Source: an uncultured Shewanella sp. | GTDB taxonomy: Bacteria; Pseudomonadota; Gammaproteobacteria; Enterobacterales; Shewanellaceae | DNA length: 64,000 bases | Assembly: GCF_947501665.1 (NCBI RefSeq) | Contig: NZ_CANMWS010000003.1 | Coordinates: forward strand, 62,001 to 126,000 | Reading direction: 5' to 3' | The notes under the pieces: model-generated | What the model was told of the DNA's origin: nothing | What the model saw: only the letters and a program-made list of their open reading frames with translations | Databases searched by the model: none | Shown here: one piece after another, positions 16,045-27,120 of the stretch | How the letters are laid out: each line of letters opens with the position of its first letter | Numbering within the stretch: position 1 is the stretch's first letter | Position numbers and translations under genes: made by a program

Positions 16045-17580
16045 TTAGGCTTGTTGTTTTTGCAAACGATATAACCATTGACCGTACAAGAAAATCCCCA
16101 CGGCGGAAATGGCACCAATTCCCCCAATAATATACCAAGCCATGCCGATATCGTGGGTTTGATACAAAAATTGGGTTAATTGTGTCGCGCTTTCGCCGGT
16201 ATAGGCAACTAAAGTATCAAAGGCTTCTCCTTGAGGGATGGCTGCAATGGCGTTTTCACTCATACCACGTTCGGCAAGCAGTTCTCGTGAAAAACGCTCT
16301 TTAGAAGCAAAATGTTCATACAGTTTTGGGCCAAAATAGCCTTCTAAGCCCCAGCCAATCCCTTGAGGTAACATTACAAAACCTAAATACATGGCTTTTT
16401 TTCCTTCTGGCGCAATGTTACCCATGAATTCATTTTTCTTTGGGCTTATCATCATTTCACCGATGGAAAATAAGGCGATGGCTAATACTATCATCCAGGC
16501 GGCATTGGTAGCCCCTATGAACACGAAAGCCAGAATACTAAATAAACAGCCCATTAACATAGCACTGGTGATACGATATTTGGCGGTTAAGGCAGCGATA
16601 AGAAAACAGCTGGTCATGATCATGCCGGCATTGAGGTTGAGCATACCTTCTGGCATGACTTTGGTGCCTGCATTATCTAAGCCTAGCCAAAACTGAAATA
16701 CACCATTACTGGTGCCAGCTTCGCCAAATAAGCTGGTGACAATGACGCTGGTATCAACCCATTCGGCAATGTGAATGGGGAGCACATCAAATAACGCATT
16801 AAACAAAAACCAAAAACCGGCAAAGACCAGCATGTAGTAAATTACGACAGGCTTTTTGAGTTCATGTAATGCATCTTTCCATAGCATTTCTTGTTTTAGC
16901 TCACCGGACTTTATTTTAGCGTTGCGGGCTAAGCGTTCTGTTTTACCGGGTTCTTTATAAGCTAAGAGCAATAATAAGTTGCATGAAATGATGGCCGCAC
17001 AGGCAAAGAAGACATTTTCCCATGACAGTTGTCGCATATGTACAGCAACTAAGGGACCTAAAAAACCACCGATATTCACCACTTGATAGAAAATGCCCCA
17101 AGCCATTGAAGAATTATTACGGTTAGTGGAGAGAACGAGGGTGCCTTGAATACCGGGTTTGAAAATCCCTGTACCACCTGCAAGTAACATGGCGCCGATT
17201 AAAAAACCCCAAAAACTGGGGAAAAAAGCCATGACTAAATAGCCGGAAATTTTGATTAATGTCGACACAAAAATCGTTTCTTTATAGCCTACTCTATCGG
17301 AGATGCCGCCAGTAAAGACAGGAATGAAGGTTTGCATCAGTGCCCAAGCTGAAATAATGACTCCGTAATCACTTAAGCTTATGCCAAGGCCGCCAGCGGA
17401 ATTGGGTGCTTTTGCATACAGGCCTGCACTGGCTTTTACCCCGTAATAAGCAATACGTTCGATGAGCTCCATGCCACCGACCATCCAAAAAATATAACTT
17501 AAGCTGGCAATGGATGCCCACATGCCAAGTTGTTTGACTTCACGCAGATCATTACCTGTGTGGGAAATACTTTGACTCAT
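16045..17580 (-). CDS. MFS transporter, POT-like
   Basis: A 12-14 TM transporter of 511 aa. It has the MFS loop GGISDRVGYKETIFV (about residues 89-103) and a POT-like segment GGTGIFKPGIQGTLV. The acidic motif MELIERIAYYG in TM1 resembles the ExxERxxYY/FG proton motif of proton-coupled oligopeptide transporters. The predicted role is proton-driven uptake of peptides or a related small solute. A long extracytoplasmic insertion sits near the C-terminus (about 395-470). It stands alone, with no peptidase or regulator next to it, and substrate is uncertain. The promoter lies within 17581-17700. Confidence 0.8.
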   Translation of the reverse strand: MSQSISHTGNDLREVKQLGMWASIASLSYIFWMVGGMELIERIAYYGVKASAGLYAKAPNSAGGLGISLSDYGVIISAWALMQTFIPVFTGGISDRVGYKETIFVSTLIKISGYLVMAFFPSFWGFLIGAMLLAGGTGIFKPGIQGTLVLSTNRNNSSMAWGIFYQVVNIGGFLGPLVAVHMRQLSWENVFFACAAIISCNLLLLLAYKEPGKTERLARNAKIKSGELKQEMLWKDALHELKKPVVIYYMLVFAGFWFLFNALFDVLPIHIAEWVDTSVIVTSLFGEAGTSNGVFQFWLGLDNAGTKVMPEGMLNLNAGMIMTSCFLIAALTAKYRITSAMLMGCLFSILAFVFIGATNAAWMIVLAIALFSIGEMMISPKKNEFMGNIAPEGKKAMYLGFVMLPQGIGWGLEGYFGPKLYEHFASKERFSRELLAERGMSENAIAAIPQGEAFDTLVAYTGESATQLTQFLYQTHDIGMAWYIIGGIGAISAVGIFLYGQWLYRLQKQQA

Positions 17581-17966
17581 CTTGTCTTACCCCAAGTTAT
17601 CTCAAAACGGATTTATTTTTATCGACCTGGTGACAGGCTATGATGGATTGAATAAATGTTAACGTTTGAGGAATGATGTGTTTTTTTTGTTTTAGGTTGG
17701 TTACTTTACCTAATTTTGACCGAAAACACTAACTTTGACTGTCGGCAGAGTCAGCCATTAAATCCTATTTGCTAAGATCAGATGAATATTGGAATGTAGA
17801 AAGACGTTATTTTCGGGGCAGTTCTGTTGCGTTATTTCTTGCATGGGAAGTGATGACTGTTTTCATCGGAGAGGATAAAAATATGTCGGTTTATGAATAA
17901 AAAAGCCAGTTACATCAATAATGTGACTGGCTTTAGTAAGCCGAGATATTAAAATGTCGTGCTCAA
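17581..17966. other. 386-bp spacer between the POT-like gene and valS
   Basis: It holds the promoter region of the POT-like transporter and the valS terminator (17902-17934). No open frame with coding character and no other repeat were seen. Confidence 0.6.
17902..17934 (-). terminator. Intrinsic terminator of valS
   Basis: AAAGCCAGTTACAT (17902-17915) pairs with ATGTGACTGGCTTT (17921-17934) with one G-T wobble and a 5-nt loop. On the minus strand it is followed by TTTTTATTC. It lies 32 nt past the valS stop. Confidence 0.85.
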
Positions 17967-20852
17967 TCAGCCTTCTAATTTAGCCAGTTCGGCTTTTTGC
18001 TCAGTTAACTTGTCGATATCGCGTTGATATTCTGCTTGCTTTGCACGCTCTTTTTCAATGACGGCTGCAGGAGCTTTAGCTACAAACCCTTGGTTTGATA
18101 GTTTTTTATCTATTCGCGCAAATTCATTAGCGGCTTTATCGAGCTGCTTATCAATACGGGCCATCTCAGCTGCAACATCAATGAGCCCTGCCATTGGAAT
18201 AAGCAGCTCCATATTGCCGATGAGCTGAGTGCTTGACATCGGTGCTTCATCGTTGGCCTCAAGTACCGTCATTGACTCAAGTTTTGCCAGTGTGGTGAAG
18301 AAGGTTTGGTTGGCATCAAGACGCTGTTTATCTTGAGCACTCACCCCTTTTAATAGGGCATTGAGTGGTTTAGATGGGGCAATATTCAATTCTGCACGAA
18401 TATTACGAACAGCAACAATAACTTGTTTAACCCATTCAATATCTAGCATGGCTTCTTTATCGACAAGACTTGCTTGATATTCAGGGAATGCGCTGAGCAT
18501 GATGCTGTCAGTTTGAGCGCTTGTGCCAAGTGCCAGTGGTTTAACCCGTTGCCAAATGGTTTCCGTGATATAAGGCATGATAGGATGCATTAAGCGTTGC
18601 ATGGCTTCCAGTACTGTGATCAAGGTATGACGAGTACCCCGTAATTCGCTTTCGCTGCCGCTTTGCATAACCGGTTTAGTGAGTTCTAAATACCAGTCAC
18701 AGAATTGGTTCCATGTAAATTCGTATAACGTATTGGCGGCTAAGTCAAAACGATAGTTGGCCATATGTTCGTCAAAGGCTTTGACCGTTTGATTGAATAA
18801 ACTCACTATCCAGCGATCGGCCAATGACAAGGTGAGTTCGCCACTTTGATTCCCCTTATCATCAATACCGCAATCTTCACCTTCTGTATTCATTAATACG
18901 TAACGTGAGGCGTTCCAAATTTTATTACAGAAACTACGGTATCCATCAAGGCGCTTCATATCCCAGTTAATATCTCGACCGGTTGAAGCCATTGAGGCTA
19001 ATGTAAAACGTAGCGCGTCGGTACCATGAGCTTCAATGCCATCACTGAATTCTTTACGGGTACTCTTTTCAATTTTTGCAGCAAGCTTAGGCTGCATCAT
19101 ATTGCCAGTACGTTTCTCGACTAAGGACTCAAGATCAATACCATCAATCATATCAAGAGGATCAAGCACATTGCCTTTCGATTTTGACATCTTGTTACCG
19201 GCTTCATCACGGATAAGGCCCGTAACATAAACCGTTTTAAAGGGCACTTGAGGTTTACCGTTTTCATCCTTAATAAAGTGCATGGTCATCATGATCATGC
19301 GAGCGACCCAGAAGAAAATAATATCAAACCCTGTCACTAACACATCGGTTGGATGGAATGCTTTTAAATCCTCAGTGTTGTCAGGCCAACCTAATGTTGC
19401 AAAGGTCCATAAGGCTGAGCTAAACCAAGTATCCAGTACATCGTTATCTTGGCGTAATACGATATCGTTGCCTAATTTATATTTAGTACGGACTTCAGCT
19501 TCATCACGACCGACATAGACTTTACCTGCTTCATCATACCAAGCGGGAATACGGTGACCCCACCAAAGCTGACGAGAGATACACCAATCCTGAATATCGC
19601 GCATCCAAGAGTTGTACATATTCTCATATTGCTGAGGGACAAACTTGATATCGCCATTGTCGACAGCTTCCATGGCGGTTTTAGCCATAGGAGCAACAGA
19701 GACATACCATTGATCGGTTAATAGTGGTTCAATCACCACCCCTGAACGATCGCCATAAGGCACTTTTAATGCGTGAGGCTTAATCTCGCCAAGCAAACCT
19801 AAGGTTTCGAGCTCTTCAATGACTAAGTTGCGGGCCTTAAATCTATCTAACCCTGCATATTGTTCAGGAAGGGTATTATCAAGCTCATTGTTACTGCTAC
19901 CATCGCTGTTCACCACTTCTGCTGTGGTACGAATAGCGGCATCGAACGTGAGCACATTAAACATGGGTAATTGATGACGTTTACCCACTTCATAATCGTT
20001 AAAATCATGTGCAGGCGTGATTTTGACACAACCTGTACCAAACTCCATATCTACATAATCATCGGCAACAATGGGGATGAGGCGGTTGACTATGGGTAAA
20101 TGAATAAACTTGCCGATCAATGATTGATAGCGTTCATCATCGGGATGAACAGCAACAGCGCTATCACCTAATAAGGTTTCAGGACGTGTGGTGGCAATTT
20201 CTAGGTAATCTTTGCCGTCGCTTGTTAAGGCCCCTTCCGCTAATGGATAACGAAAGTGCCACATGCTGCCTTGTTTTTCTTTATTTTCGACTTCTAAGTC
20301 TGAAATGGCAGTGTGTAATGCAGGATCCCAGTTGACCAGCCTTTTACCACGGTAAATGAGTTCGTCATCATATAATCTGACAAAAACCTCTTGTACAGCG
20401 GCTGACATGCCGTCATCCATAGTGAAGCGCTCACGATCCCAATCAACCGATGCGCCTAAACGACGTAGCTGTTTGGTAATGGTACCGCCCGATTGAGTTT
20501 TCCAGTCCCAAATTCGGTCTATAAAATTTTCTCGACCTAAGTCATGGCGGCTTTTGCCTTCTTCGTTTGCAAGCTTACGCTCAACCAGCATTTGGGTTGC
20601 AATACCCGCGTGATCGGTACCGACTTGCCAAAGGGTATTTTTGCCTTTCATACGCTGATAACGAGTCAGTGTATCCATAATGGTATCTTGAAAAGCATGG
20701 CCCATGTGTAAGCTACCTGTCACATTAGGTGGCGGGATCATGATGCAATAGTTACCTTGGGACGCGTCGCCCTGAGGTTTAAAATAACCTTGCTCTTCCC
20801 AGTTTTGATAAAGAGCTTGTTCAATGGACTGCGGGTGATATGTTTTTTCCAT
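17967..20852 (-). CDS. valS: Valyl-tRNA synthetase
   Basis: A class I aminoacyl-tRNA synthetase charging tRNA-Val, 961 aa, normal for the family. The HIGH-type motif appears in [16 protein letters not shown] (about residues 40-55). A CP1 editing domain carries [17 protein letters not shown]. The KMSKS motif appears in [15 protein letters not shown]. After the anticodon-binding domain, a C-terminal coiled coil (last about 65 residues, from [14 protein letters not shown] on) is the ValS-specific tRNA-contacting arm. It is 15 bp downstream of holC, as in many gammaproteobacteria, where pepA-holC-valS form one transcription unit. Confidence 0.97.
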   Translation of the reverse strand: MEKTYHPQSIEQALYQNWEEQGYFKPQGDASQGNYCIMIPPPNVTGSLHMGHAFQDTIMDTLTRYQRMKGKNTLWQVGTDHAGIATQMLVERKLANEEGKSRHDLGRENFIDRIWDWKTQSGGTITKQLRRLGASVDWDRERFTMDDGMSAAVQEVFVRLYDDELIYRGKRLVNWDPALHTAISDLEVENKEKQGSMWHFRYPLAEGALTSDGKDYLEIATTRPETLLGDSAVAVHPDDERYQSLIGKFIHLPIVNRLIPIVADDYVDMEFGTGCVKITPAHDFNDYEVGKRHQLPMFNVLTFDAAIRTTAEVVNSDGSSNNELDNTLPEQYAGLDRFKARNLVIEELETLGLLGEIKPHALKVPYGDRSGVVIEPLLTDQWYVSVAPMAKTAMEAVDNGDIKFVPQQYENMYNSWMRDIQDWCISRQLWWGHRIPAWYDEAGKVYVGRDEAEVRTKYKLGNDIVLRQDNDVLDTWFSSALWTFATLGWPDNTEDLKAFHPTDVLVTGFDIIFFWVARMIMMTMHFIKDENGKPQVPFKTVYVTGLIRDEAGNKMSKSKGNVLDPLDMIDGIDLESLVEKRTGNMMQPKLAAKIEKSTRKEFSDGIEAHGTDALRFTLASMASTGRDINWDMKRLDGYRSFCNKIWNASRYVLMNTEGEDCGIDDKGNQSGELTLSLADRWIVSLFNQTVKAFDEHMANYRFDLAANTLYEFTWNQFCDWYLELTKPVMQSGSESELRGTRHTLITVLEAMQRLMHPIMPYITETIWQRVKPLALGTSAQTDSIMLSAFPEYQASLVDKEAMLDIEWVKQVIVAVRNIRAELNIAPSKPLNALLKGVSAQDKQRLDANQTFFTTLAKLESMTVLEANDEAPMSSTQLIGNMELLIPMAGLIDVAAEMARIDKQLDKAANEFARIDKKLSNQGFVAKAPAAVIEKERAKQAEYQRDIDKLTEQKAELAKLEG

Positions 20853-20867
20853 GGGTTCGTGTGCTTC

Positions 20868-21329
20868 TCAAACTAAATTAAGGGGTTGTGTTGCTAAATC
20901 TTGGGTCGCTAGTGCAATCCCTAAGGTTCTATATTGATGATACCTTAGCCTTGCTTGTGCTTTATCGTTTGCAACAAAGTCGACAATCTGGCCAAAGTTT
21001 ACCGCAAATGAGGGGACTTGGTCTGCAAGATTGATCAATTGATGGCGTTTTTTATTGGGTCCAAATGGATCCATGCCGATTTCAACGGGGGCGCCAGTTG
21101 CTGGGCCTTCACCTTTTAGATTATGTGGGACAAAGGCACTGGGGGGAAATAGCCACAGTAACTCATCAATGGCATATGCTTGCTCTTTGTTTTCACAATG
21201 AATATAGACGCTTTGTTGCTTTATGAAATAGTGCTGAGCCAATTCACATGCCAAGTGATAGACGGGATTAAGATCCATGACTTCTGGTGTTGATGGCGTT
21301 GGCAACAAATAAAACAGCGTTTGGGTCAT
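20868..21329 (-). CDS. holC: DNA polymerase III chi subunit
   Basis: The chi subunit links the clamp loader (through psi) to single-strand-binding protein, 153 aa. Family hallmarks are the N-terminal FYLLPTP, the Q-x-V-Y-I-H-C strand, DELLWLFPPSAFVPHNL and a C-terminal region with YHQYRTLG. Between pepA and valS this is its standard position. The pepA-holC gap (about 210 bp) holds a long inverted repeat, so holC-valS may have its own promoter. Confidence 0.92.
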   Translation of the reverse strand: MTQTLFYLLPTPSTPEVMDLNPVYHLACELAQHYFIKQQSVYIHCENKEQAYAIDELLWLFPPSAFVPHNLKGEGPATGAPVEIGMDPFGPNKKRHQLINLADQVPSFAVNFGQIVDFVANDKAQARLRYHQYRTLGIALATQDLATQPLNLV

Positions 21330-21454
21330 TGGCGTGCATTCTATTGGTGTGAAGGATTAACAGGGGGTATTGTACACTGAAAGTGAAATGGTTCCCAAAG
21401 GTGTTTTTATTTCCAGCATTTTTTATTGCTAAAGCGTCATATTTGACGGTTTAT

Positions 21455-21496
21455 CCCGTATTCATTTAAAGGAATCGATTGTTAAATGAATACGGG
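21455..21496. terminator. 15-bp perfect inverted repeat between pepA and holC
   Basis: CCCGTATTCATTTAA (21455-21469) and TTAAATGAATACGGG (21482-21496) are perfectly complementary with a 12-nt loop, 44 nt past the pepA stop. No strong T-run follows, so it may attenuate readthrough into holC or protect the mRNA end rather than terminate fully. Confidence 0.5.
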
Positions 21497-21539
21497 CATA
21501 CGATGCGGCAATCAGTCTATGGCTTGTAACGTGAGTCGA

Positions 21540-23048
21540 TTACTCACCTTGTTCAACGCCCGCGCGATTTATCAAAAACTGAGTTAACAATGGGACAGGA
21601 CGTCCTGTTGACCCTTTATTTGCGCCACTGTTCCAAGCAGTACCTGCCACATCTAAATGGGCCCAATGGTATTTTTTGGCAAAGCGAGATAAGAAGCATG
21701 CTGCTGTGATAGAACCAGCTGCTCGGCCACCTAGGTTCGTCATATCGGCAAAAGGACTTTCTAGCAGTTCTTGATATTCATCCCATAATGGCATGCGCCA
21801 TGCTCTATCACCGCTTTGCTCACCGGCGTTAAGCAGTTCATGTGCAAGCGGATTATGGCCAGAAAATAAACCCGATGCATGTTTACCTAATGCAACAACA
21901 CAAGCGCCAGTTAATGTCGCAGTGTCGACAACCAGCTCAGGGTCAAAACGTTCAACATACGTTAAGACATCACATAATACTAATCGGCCTTCAGCATCGG
22001 TATTTAACACTTCAACGGTTTGGCCTGACATGGTTGTCAGTACATCACCTGGTCGATAAGCGTTACTGGATGGCATGTTTTCACAGCCCGCAAGAATACC
22101 GATAACATTAACAGGAAGCTTCATTTCACATAGTGCTTTCATGGTGCCAATCACACCCGCAGCGCCGCCCATATCATATTTCATTTCATCCATGGCTTCG
22201 CCGGGTTTTAATGAAATACCACCGGAATCAAAGGTCAGGCCTTTTCCGATGAGAACAATGGGTTTTTCATCACTTTTTGCTGCGCCATGGTATTCCATAA
22301 TGGTCATAATGGATTCATTGTGACTGCCTCGCCCCACAGCTAAATAAGAATTCATCTCTAATTTAGCCATTTGCTCTTCACCGACGGTGGAGACGGTTAA
22401 GCTTTCATGGGTTTCAGCCAATTGACGTGCTTGAGAAGCTAAATAGGCTGGATTACAAATATTGGGTGGCATGTTGGCCACGTCACGGCATAAATGCATA
22501 CCGTTTGAAATGGCAAGGCCGTGTTCAATGGCACGCTCGCCAACCGTGAGCTCTCTGCGCGTTGGAACATTGAAAACCAGTTTACGCAATGGACGACGAG
22601 TTTCCCCTTTACGGGTCTTTAAGGCATCGAAGCTGTAGAGGCTATTTTGTGTAGTTTCTAAGGCTTCACGTACTTTCCAGTATGTATCCCGTCCTTTTAC
22701 ATGTAATTCGGTTAGAAAACACACCGCTTCCATTGAGCCTGTTTCATTAAGCGTATTTATTGTTTTGGTTATAATTTGTTTATATTGACGTTCATCCAGC
22801 TCTCTTTCTTTACCGCAGCCGACCAATAATACTCGCTCGCTAAGCACATTGGGAACGTGATGTAGCAGAAGCATTTGCCCCGGTTTACCTTCTAAGTCTC
22901 CGCGACGTAATAGGTTACTGATATAACCTTCACTGATTTTATCCAGTTGTTCGGCAATACCTGATAAACGTCGAGGTTCATACACGCCGACAACGATACA
23001 AGCTGAGCGTTGCTTCTCTGGGCTACCGCTCTTTACACTAAACTCCAT
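21540..23048 (-). CDS. pepA: Leucyl aminopeptidase PepA (M17)
   Basis: A hexameric dinuclear-zinc aminopeptidase of 502 aa, also known in E. coli as a DNA-binding factor (XerA/CarP). The catalytic domain carries the metal- and substrate-binding sequences [16 protein letters not shown] (Lys and Asp), [11 protein letters not shown], and the M17 signature [10 protein letters not shown]. The N-terminal macro-like domain spans about 1-170. It is divergent from lptFG across 223 bp, the classical arrangement. It cleaves N-terminal Leu and other residues in the cytoplasm. Confidence 0.96.
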   Translation of the reverse strand: MEFSVKSGSPEKQRSACIVVGVYEPRRLSGIAEQLDKISEGYISNLLRRGDLEGKPGQMLLLHHVPNVLSERVLLVGCGKERELDERQYKQIITKTINTLNETGSMEAVCFLTELHVKGRDTYWKVREALETTQNSLYSFDALKTRKGETRRPLRKLVFNVPTRRELTVGERAIEHGLAISNGMHLCRDVANMPPNICNPAYLASQARQLAETHESLTVSTVGEEQMAKLEMNSYLAVGRGSHNESIMTIMEYHGAAKSDEKPIVLIGKGLTFDSGGISLKPGEAMDEMKYDMGGAAGVIGTMKALCEMKLPVNVIGILAGCENMPSSNAYRPGDVLTTMSGQTVEVLNTDAEGRLVLCDVLTYVERFDPELVVDTATLTGACVVALGKHASGLFSGHNPLAHELLNAGEQSGDRAWRMPLWDEYQELLESPFADMTNLGGRAAGSITAACFLSRFAKKYHWAHLDVAGTAWNSGANKGSTGRPVPLLTQFLINRAGVEQGE

Positions 23049-23271
23049 GAGCTCTCCTAGATTCTTAAAGACAAATTTTATTATTTATTGGATAATGTCT
23101 GCTTGTGCCCCAAAATGGGGACTAAATATGGCACACCAAAAGCGATTTCCTCTGGTGTATTGTTGACCACGTTTAGCCATTGTTGGTTGCAAAACGACTA
23201 AAAGTAGACAGTCTACATGAAAGTTGGGTTGATACCAGCATAAATCAAAGTTTAGAGAGTGTATCCTACTT

Positions 23272-24384
23272 GTGATTGTACTTAGATACTTGATTAGTGA
23301 AGTTTTAAAAGCACAGATAGCTGTATTTCTCGTTTTGTTGGCTATTTTTATTAGTCAACAGTTCGTTCGTGTGCTGGCTGATGCCTCTGATGGTGAATTT
23401 CCTGCCTCATTAGTGGTGACTTTGCTAGGGCTGAATATGCCTTTTTTAGCAGTGTTAGTGATCCCGTTGAGTTTATTTTTAGGGATTTTGCTTGCCCATG
23501 GACGGATGTATTCAGAAAACGAAATGGTTATTTTCCATGGAGTGGGGGTGAGTGAGTGGTATATAACCCGAATAACATTATTGATAGCCTTGGTGAACCT
23601 TGTCATAACGGGTTTTTTATCTCTTTATGTTGCCCCATGGGCGGAAGAGAAGCAAAACCAAGTTTTAGAGCATGCTCAATCTGAAGCGGGGTTAGCTGCT
23701 TTAACGGCTGGACGTTTTCAAACCAGTCCAGATGGACGTGCTGTACTCTTTGTTGAAAAAATTGGCCGAGATAACTCATTGAGTAAGGTTTTTGTTGCGC
23801 AGCTTCCTGAAAAAGACGACGCATCTGGGACCAGTAATGTTGTTGTGGCTAAAAGTGGCAGTGTGATCGAGGGGGACAGTGGTGCGCAACGATTAGAGTT
23901 ATCGGATGGCGTGAGTTATCAGGGTCGCCCGAAAGATCTTGATTATCAGATCACCACTTTTGGTGGTTATCAAATGCAGATAAAAGAGCAGGAAGTGGAT
24001 CAGCGTCGCCGTAAACTGTCCTCTTTACCATTAGGCCAATTGATGGATATTGATTCCCCTGAAGCCACGGCCGAATTTCACTGGCGATTAGCGATCCCTT
24101 TAGCCATTCCATTGATGACATTAATTGCTGTGCCTATGTCTCGAGTGAATAATCGTCAAGGGAAATTTGCGAAAATGTTGCCCGCTATTTTATTATATTT
24201 AGGGTATTTTGGTTTGATGGTGGCAGGCAGAAGAGCATTAGAAGATGGTGTTATTCCAGCCTTTCTTGGTATGTGGTGGATCCACGCTTCGGCCTTGTTT
24301 ATTGGATTAATACTATTGAGTAAAGAAAGGCCATGGGGCAGCAAAATGTTAGCCTATTTTAAACGTAAAAAGGCCACTGCATGA
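23272..24384 (+). CDS. lptF: LPS export permease LptF
   Basis: An inner-membrane subunit of the LptB2FG ABC exporter that extracts lipopolysaccharide and feeds it to LptC, 370 aa. It has three N-terminal TM helices (about 8-30, 50-75, 98-122), a periplasmic beta-jellyroll (about 125-265), and three C-terminal TM helices. The start is a GTG preceded by no strong ribosome site; the next ATG would delete TM1. The stop overlaps the lptG start (ATGA). LptD is encoded at the left edge of the window and LptE at 44.5 kb. Confidence 0.95.
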   Translation: MIVLRYLISEVLKAQIAVFLVLLAIFISQQFVRVLADASDGEFPASLVVTLLGLNMPFLAVLVIPLSLFLGILLAHGRMYSENEMVIFHGVGVSEWYITRITLLIALVNLVITGFLSLYVAPWAEEKQNQVLEHAQSEAGLAALTAGRFQTSPDGRAVLFVEKIGRDNSLSKVFVAQLPEKDDASGTSNVVVAKSGSVIEGDSGAQRLELSDGVSYQGRPKDLDYQITTFGGYQMQIKEQEVDQRRRKLSSLPLGQLMDIDSPEATAEFHWRLAIPLAIPLMTLIAVPMSRVNNRQGKFAKMLPAILLYLGYFGLMVAGRRALEDGVIPAFLGMWWIHASALFIGLILLSKERPWGSKMLAYFKRKKATA

Positions 24385-25439
24385 GAATTTTAGATTTTTA
24401 TATTGCGAGAACAATTATTAGTAGTTCGGCATTATGCTTGCTTATTTTAACGGGGTTATCTGGGATTATTAAGTGGGTTGATCAGCTGAGATTGGTTGGG
24501 CGGGGTACTTATACGATGCTTGATGCGGGGATTTACGTGCTTTATCTTATTCCTCGTGATGTAGAAATGTTTTTTCCCATGGCGGTATTGTTAGGTGCAT
24601 TGATTGGTATGGGAATGATGGCCTCTAATTCTGAGTTAGTGGTCATGCAGTCCTCTGGGTTATCTCGTTTGCAAATTGCGATATCGGCCTTGAAAACCGC
24701 GATTCCTTTAATGATATTGGTGATGATTTTAGGCGAATGGGGGGCGCCAGCGGCAGAACTAAAAGCGAAAGAGATGAAAGCCATTAAAACCTCAGGTGGT
24801 AGTTTTATTAAATCGAAACAGGGTATTTGGGCTCGTGATGGTGGCTTTTTTGTGAATATTGGTCAAGTGGTTGATGTCGATCAGCTGAGTAACGTCACCT
24901 TATATAAATTTACTGATACGTTGGATCTAGTCAGTACTGTGAATGCAAAAACGGCTAATTATGTGGATGATCAATGGCAGCTACATGATGTTGAAACCAC
25001 CTCGCTGACTGCTGATAGGGTGACCGTTAACCATAAAGATATGGAAATATGGCATTCTACGTTAACACCAGATAAATTGACAGTTGTATCGGTCAAACCT
25101 GAATCATTATCCATTCAAGGTTTGTTAGGTTATTTGGATTACTTAAAGGCAAACCATCAAGCCGCAGAACGCTATGAGTTAGCACTATGGCGCAAGCTCA
25201 TGCAGCCTGTCACTATTGCCGTTATGATGTTGGTTGCATTGTCTTTTGTTTTTGGACCATTGCGAACAGCGACAATGGGCGCGCGAGTGTTATTAGGTGT
25301 GGTCGCAGGGTTTAGTTTCTATATTTGCAGTGAAATTTTTGGCCCACTGAGTATTGTGTATGGGTTACCCGCTTATATGAGTGCAGGTATGCCAGCGCTT
25401 ATTTTTAGTGCGGGAGCACTGTATTTTATTCGTAAATAG
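24381..25439 (+). CDS. lptG: LPS export permease LptG
   Basis: The partner of LptF, 352 aa, with the same 3 TM - jellyroll - 3 TM plan. The first helix starts within MRILDFYIARTI. The coupling-helix region resembles ELVVMQSSGLSRLQI, and the final TM block begins near MQPVTIAVMMLVALSFVFG. It overlaps lptF by 4 nt. A 9-bp hairpin 13 nt past the stop ends the operon. Confidence 0.95.
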   Translation: MRILDFYIARTIISSSALCLLILTGLSGIIKWVDQLRLVGRGTYTMLDAGIYVLYLIPRDVEMFFPMAVLLGALIGMGMMASNSELVVMQSSGLSRLQIAISALKTAIPLMILVMILGEWGAPAAELKAKEMKAIKTSGGSFIKSKQGIWARDGGFFVNIGQVVDVDQLSNVTLYKFTDTLDLVSTVNAKTANYVDDQWQLHDVETTSLTADRVTVNHKDMEIWHSTLTPDKLTVVSVKPESLSIQGLLGYLDYLKANHQAAERYELALWRKLMQPVTIAVMMLVALSFVFGPLRTATMGARVLLGVVAGFSFYICSEIFGPLSIVYGLPAYMSAGMPALIFSAGALYFIRK

Positions 25440-25452
25440 AAATGAGTAGGAA

Positions 25453-25475
25453 AATGGCATCGAATAGATGCCATT
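25453..25475. terminator. Hairpin terminator between lptG and the RDD gene
   Basis: AATGGCATC (25453-25461) and GATGCCATT (25467-25475) form a perfect 9-bp stem with a 5-nt loop between convergent genes. Confidence 0.7.
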
Positions 25476-25494
25476 CTTAGACAGGCTGGAAGGT

Positions 25495-26058
25495 TTAAAC
25501 ACCCCGCCAGTTACGTAATTGGTTTGCCTCAGCTGATAATACAACCACTTCAGATCGAGTCATGCTGTCTTGCAGAGCGAGTTTGTCTGTATTGAGTATA
25601 ATCCATATATTACCTAGCCCCAATAACGAATAAATTAACCGAGCACTGGCCGTTATCATACTTAAGCTTTGCCCATTTGGATGTTGTACCTTTAGTCTCC
25701 AAGCACGCATACCTAACGTTTGGCCACCATAGCTCCAGAAGCTGATATAAAAAAGGCCGACACAAAGTACTAGCCAAAATTGATAAAGGCTTTTATATAA
25801 TGCAGTGCCATTGAGTAAATCTGAGACATGGTCAAACCCATTCATATTGAGTAAATTAAGGGAGACCAGCCCAGTAAATATGCCAAAGCCAATAGCGCCA
25901 GCAATCATATAAACAGCAACCGCTAATAAAGCATCGTAGACTATTGCCCCAAGTCGACGAAAAAAACTGGCTCGAGGGTAATTCGCATGTTCGCTATTGC
26001 CTCTCACGCTATGGGATGTTTGTGTCGTCTTTGTGTGTGTTGGTTTCATGATAGCCAC
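25495..26058 (-). CDS. RDD family membrane protein
   Basis: A 187-aa RDD protein with the Arg and Asp-Asp residues spread over the first helices: RASFFRRLGAIVYDALL at about 30-46, then two or three further TM segments. The conserved GQTLGMRAWRLKVQ segment follows, and a final TM (LIYSLLGLGNIWIIL). RDD proteins are small membrane proteins, a few of them implicated in ion transport; the function here is unknown. It lies 2 bp after the DUF2960 gene and is probably co-transcribed with it. Confidence 0.82.
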   Translation of the reverse strand: MAIMKPTHTKTTQTSHSVRGNSEHANYPRASFFRRLGAIVYDALLAVAVYMIAGAIGFGIFTGLVSLNLLNMNGFDHVSDLLNGTALYKSLYQFWLVLCVGLFYISFWSYGGQTLGMRAWRLKVQHPNGQSLSMITASARLIYSLLGLGNIWIILNTDKLALQDSMTRSEVVVLSAEANQLRNWRGV

Positions 26059-26060
26059 TC

Positions 26061-26318
26061 TTATTTTTCAGCGTCAGGTTCATCTTTAACGAAATATATA
26101 TCGCTAAAGCCAAAACGGGCAAACTCTTTGGCTCTGAAGTCTTTTACGGCTGCACTGCCTTTAGAGGTCATTGCAATTTGTTGTTCCATGGCTAAATAAT
26201 TCGTCAGATCAACGCCTTCTTCGGCTGCAACGGCTTCATACATATCGTGATAGACATCATAAGCAAAGTTAATTTCTTTTGATTTTTTTTTATATTTATA
26301 GGTGATCCTACGGGCCAT
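26061..26318 (-). CDS. DUF2960 family protein
   Basis: An 85-aa soluble protein beginning MARRITYKYKKKSKEINFAY. The ATG at 26318 is preferred because TAGGATAAAC sits correctly upstream; a start at 26387 would add 23 residues of non-conserved sequence. The small family is conserved in Shewanella and Vibrio with unknown function. It is basic at the N-terminus and acidic at the C-terminus (KDEPDAEK). Confidence 0.7.
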   Translation of the reverse strand: MARRITYKYKKKSKEINFAYDVYHDMYEAVAAEEGVDLTNYLAMEQQIAMTSKGSAAVKDFRAKEFARFGFSDIYFVKDEPDAEK

Positions 26319-26449
26319 GATGTTTATCCTAACTGTGTCTAAAAAAGCGAAAATCGATTGTTGTCTTGCTGAAAAATAAGCGAGCAATCAGGTATTATAC
26401 ATTAAGAACCCTGATAGTCTGGTGTGAAATTTTATCCTTGTCTGTTGCA

Positions 26450-27088
26450 TTATACGAGTAAGGCCAATTTGGGGGCGAGATTTTTAGGCCAAATATGATA
26501 GGCTTTATGATGTTTGATGAGTGACGCTTTTTTATCGCCTAATGTGAGTAATAGTTCATGCTTTAGGGCTTTAGAGGCGATAGTGTAGAGATCGGCACGG
26601 ATATACAATGTCACAGGTTTGATGAGTTCGTTATCTTGAATGTGATAAAGATACTCTTCTTCTGAAATCACTAAACTGCGTTGTCCGTGACTATTGAGTT
26701 TAAGGTTAGGGGATAAGCGTTGATCTTTAATAATGATCCAATCTTCTTGTTCCAGCTCTGCTAACAATGCGGTTAGACGTGCACCTAATCCTTGTTGTTT
26801 GTGGCTAATCAAACGGTATTGAGTGCTTATGTTAAGTAAAATAGCGGGTAGATCTACGCTAGCACCTTGACTTCGAGCTTGGCGGATCCAAAGTGTTAAA
26901 TCATTTGCAACGAGTTTTGAAAATTGCTTGTTTTTTTGCGCCGTAACCATCCAGTGACATAAAAAATGGCTTTGAGTGCTCGCTGTTTTGACCTTTGCTG
27001 TCGCGTTATAGGTTTCAAGTGCTTGCAAACCTGCTGTTGCAAGTTCGAGTATGGCGTCATTATAGGTTTGCGTATTCATATGCCCCAC
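26450..27088 (-). CDS. DUF2913-like protein
   Basis: A 212-aa soluble protein, predicted mostly helical for the first 120 residues and mixed alpha/beta after. The HFLCHWMVTAQKNKQF segment and the IRQARSQGASVDL stretch resemble DUF2913 proteins of Shewanella and Vibrio. No catalytic motif is visible. The second in-frame Met (residue 4, MNTQTYND) may be the true start. It lies 33 bp downstream of the DAACS transporter gene but has no obvious functional link. Confidence 0.65.
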   Translation of the reverse strand: MGHMNTQTYNDAILELATAGLQALETYNATAKVKTASTQSHFLCHWMVTAQKNKQFSKLVANDLTLWIRQARSQGASVDLPAILLNISTQYRLISHKQQGLGARLTALLAELEQEDWIIIKDQRLSPNLKLNSHGQRSLVISEEEYLYHIQDNELIKPVTLYIRADLYTIASKALKHELLLTLGDKKASLIKHHKAYHIWPKNLAPKLALLV

Positions 27089-27120
27089 TATTTAATTAAA
27101 TACATTACTTAAATTGCTTT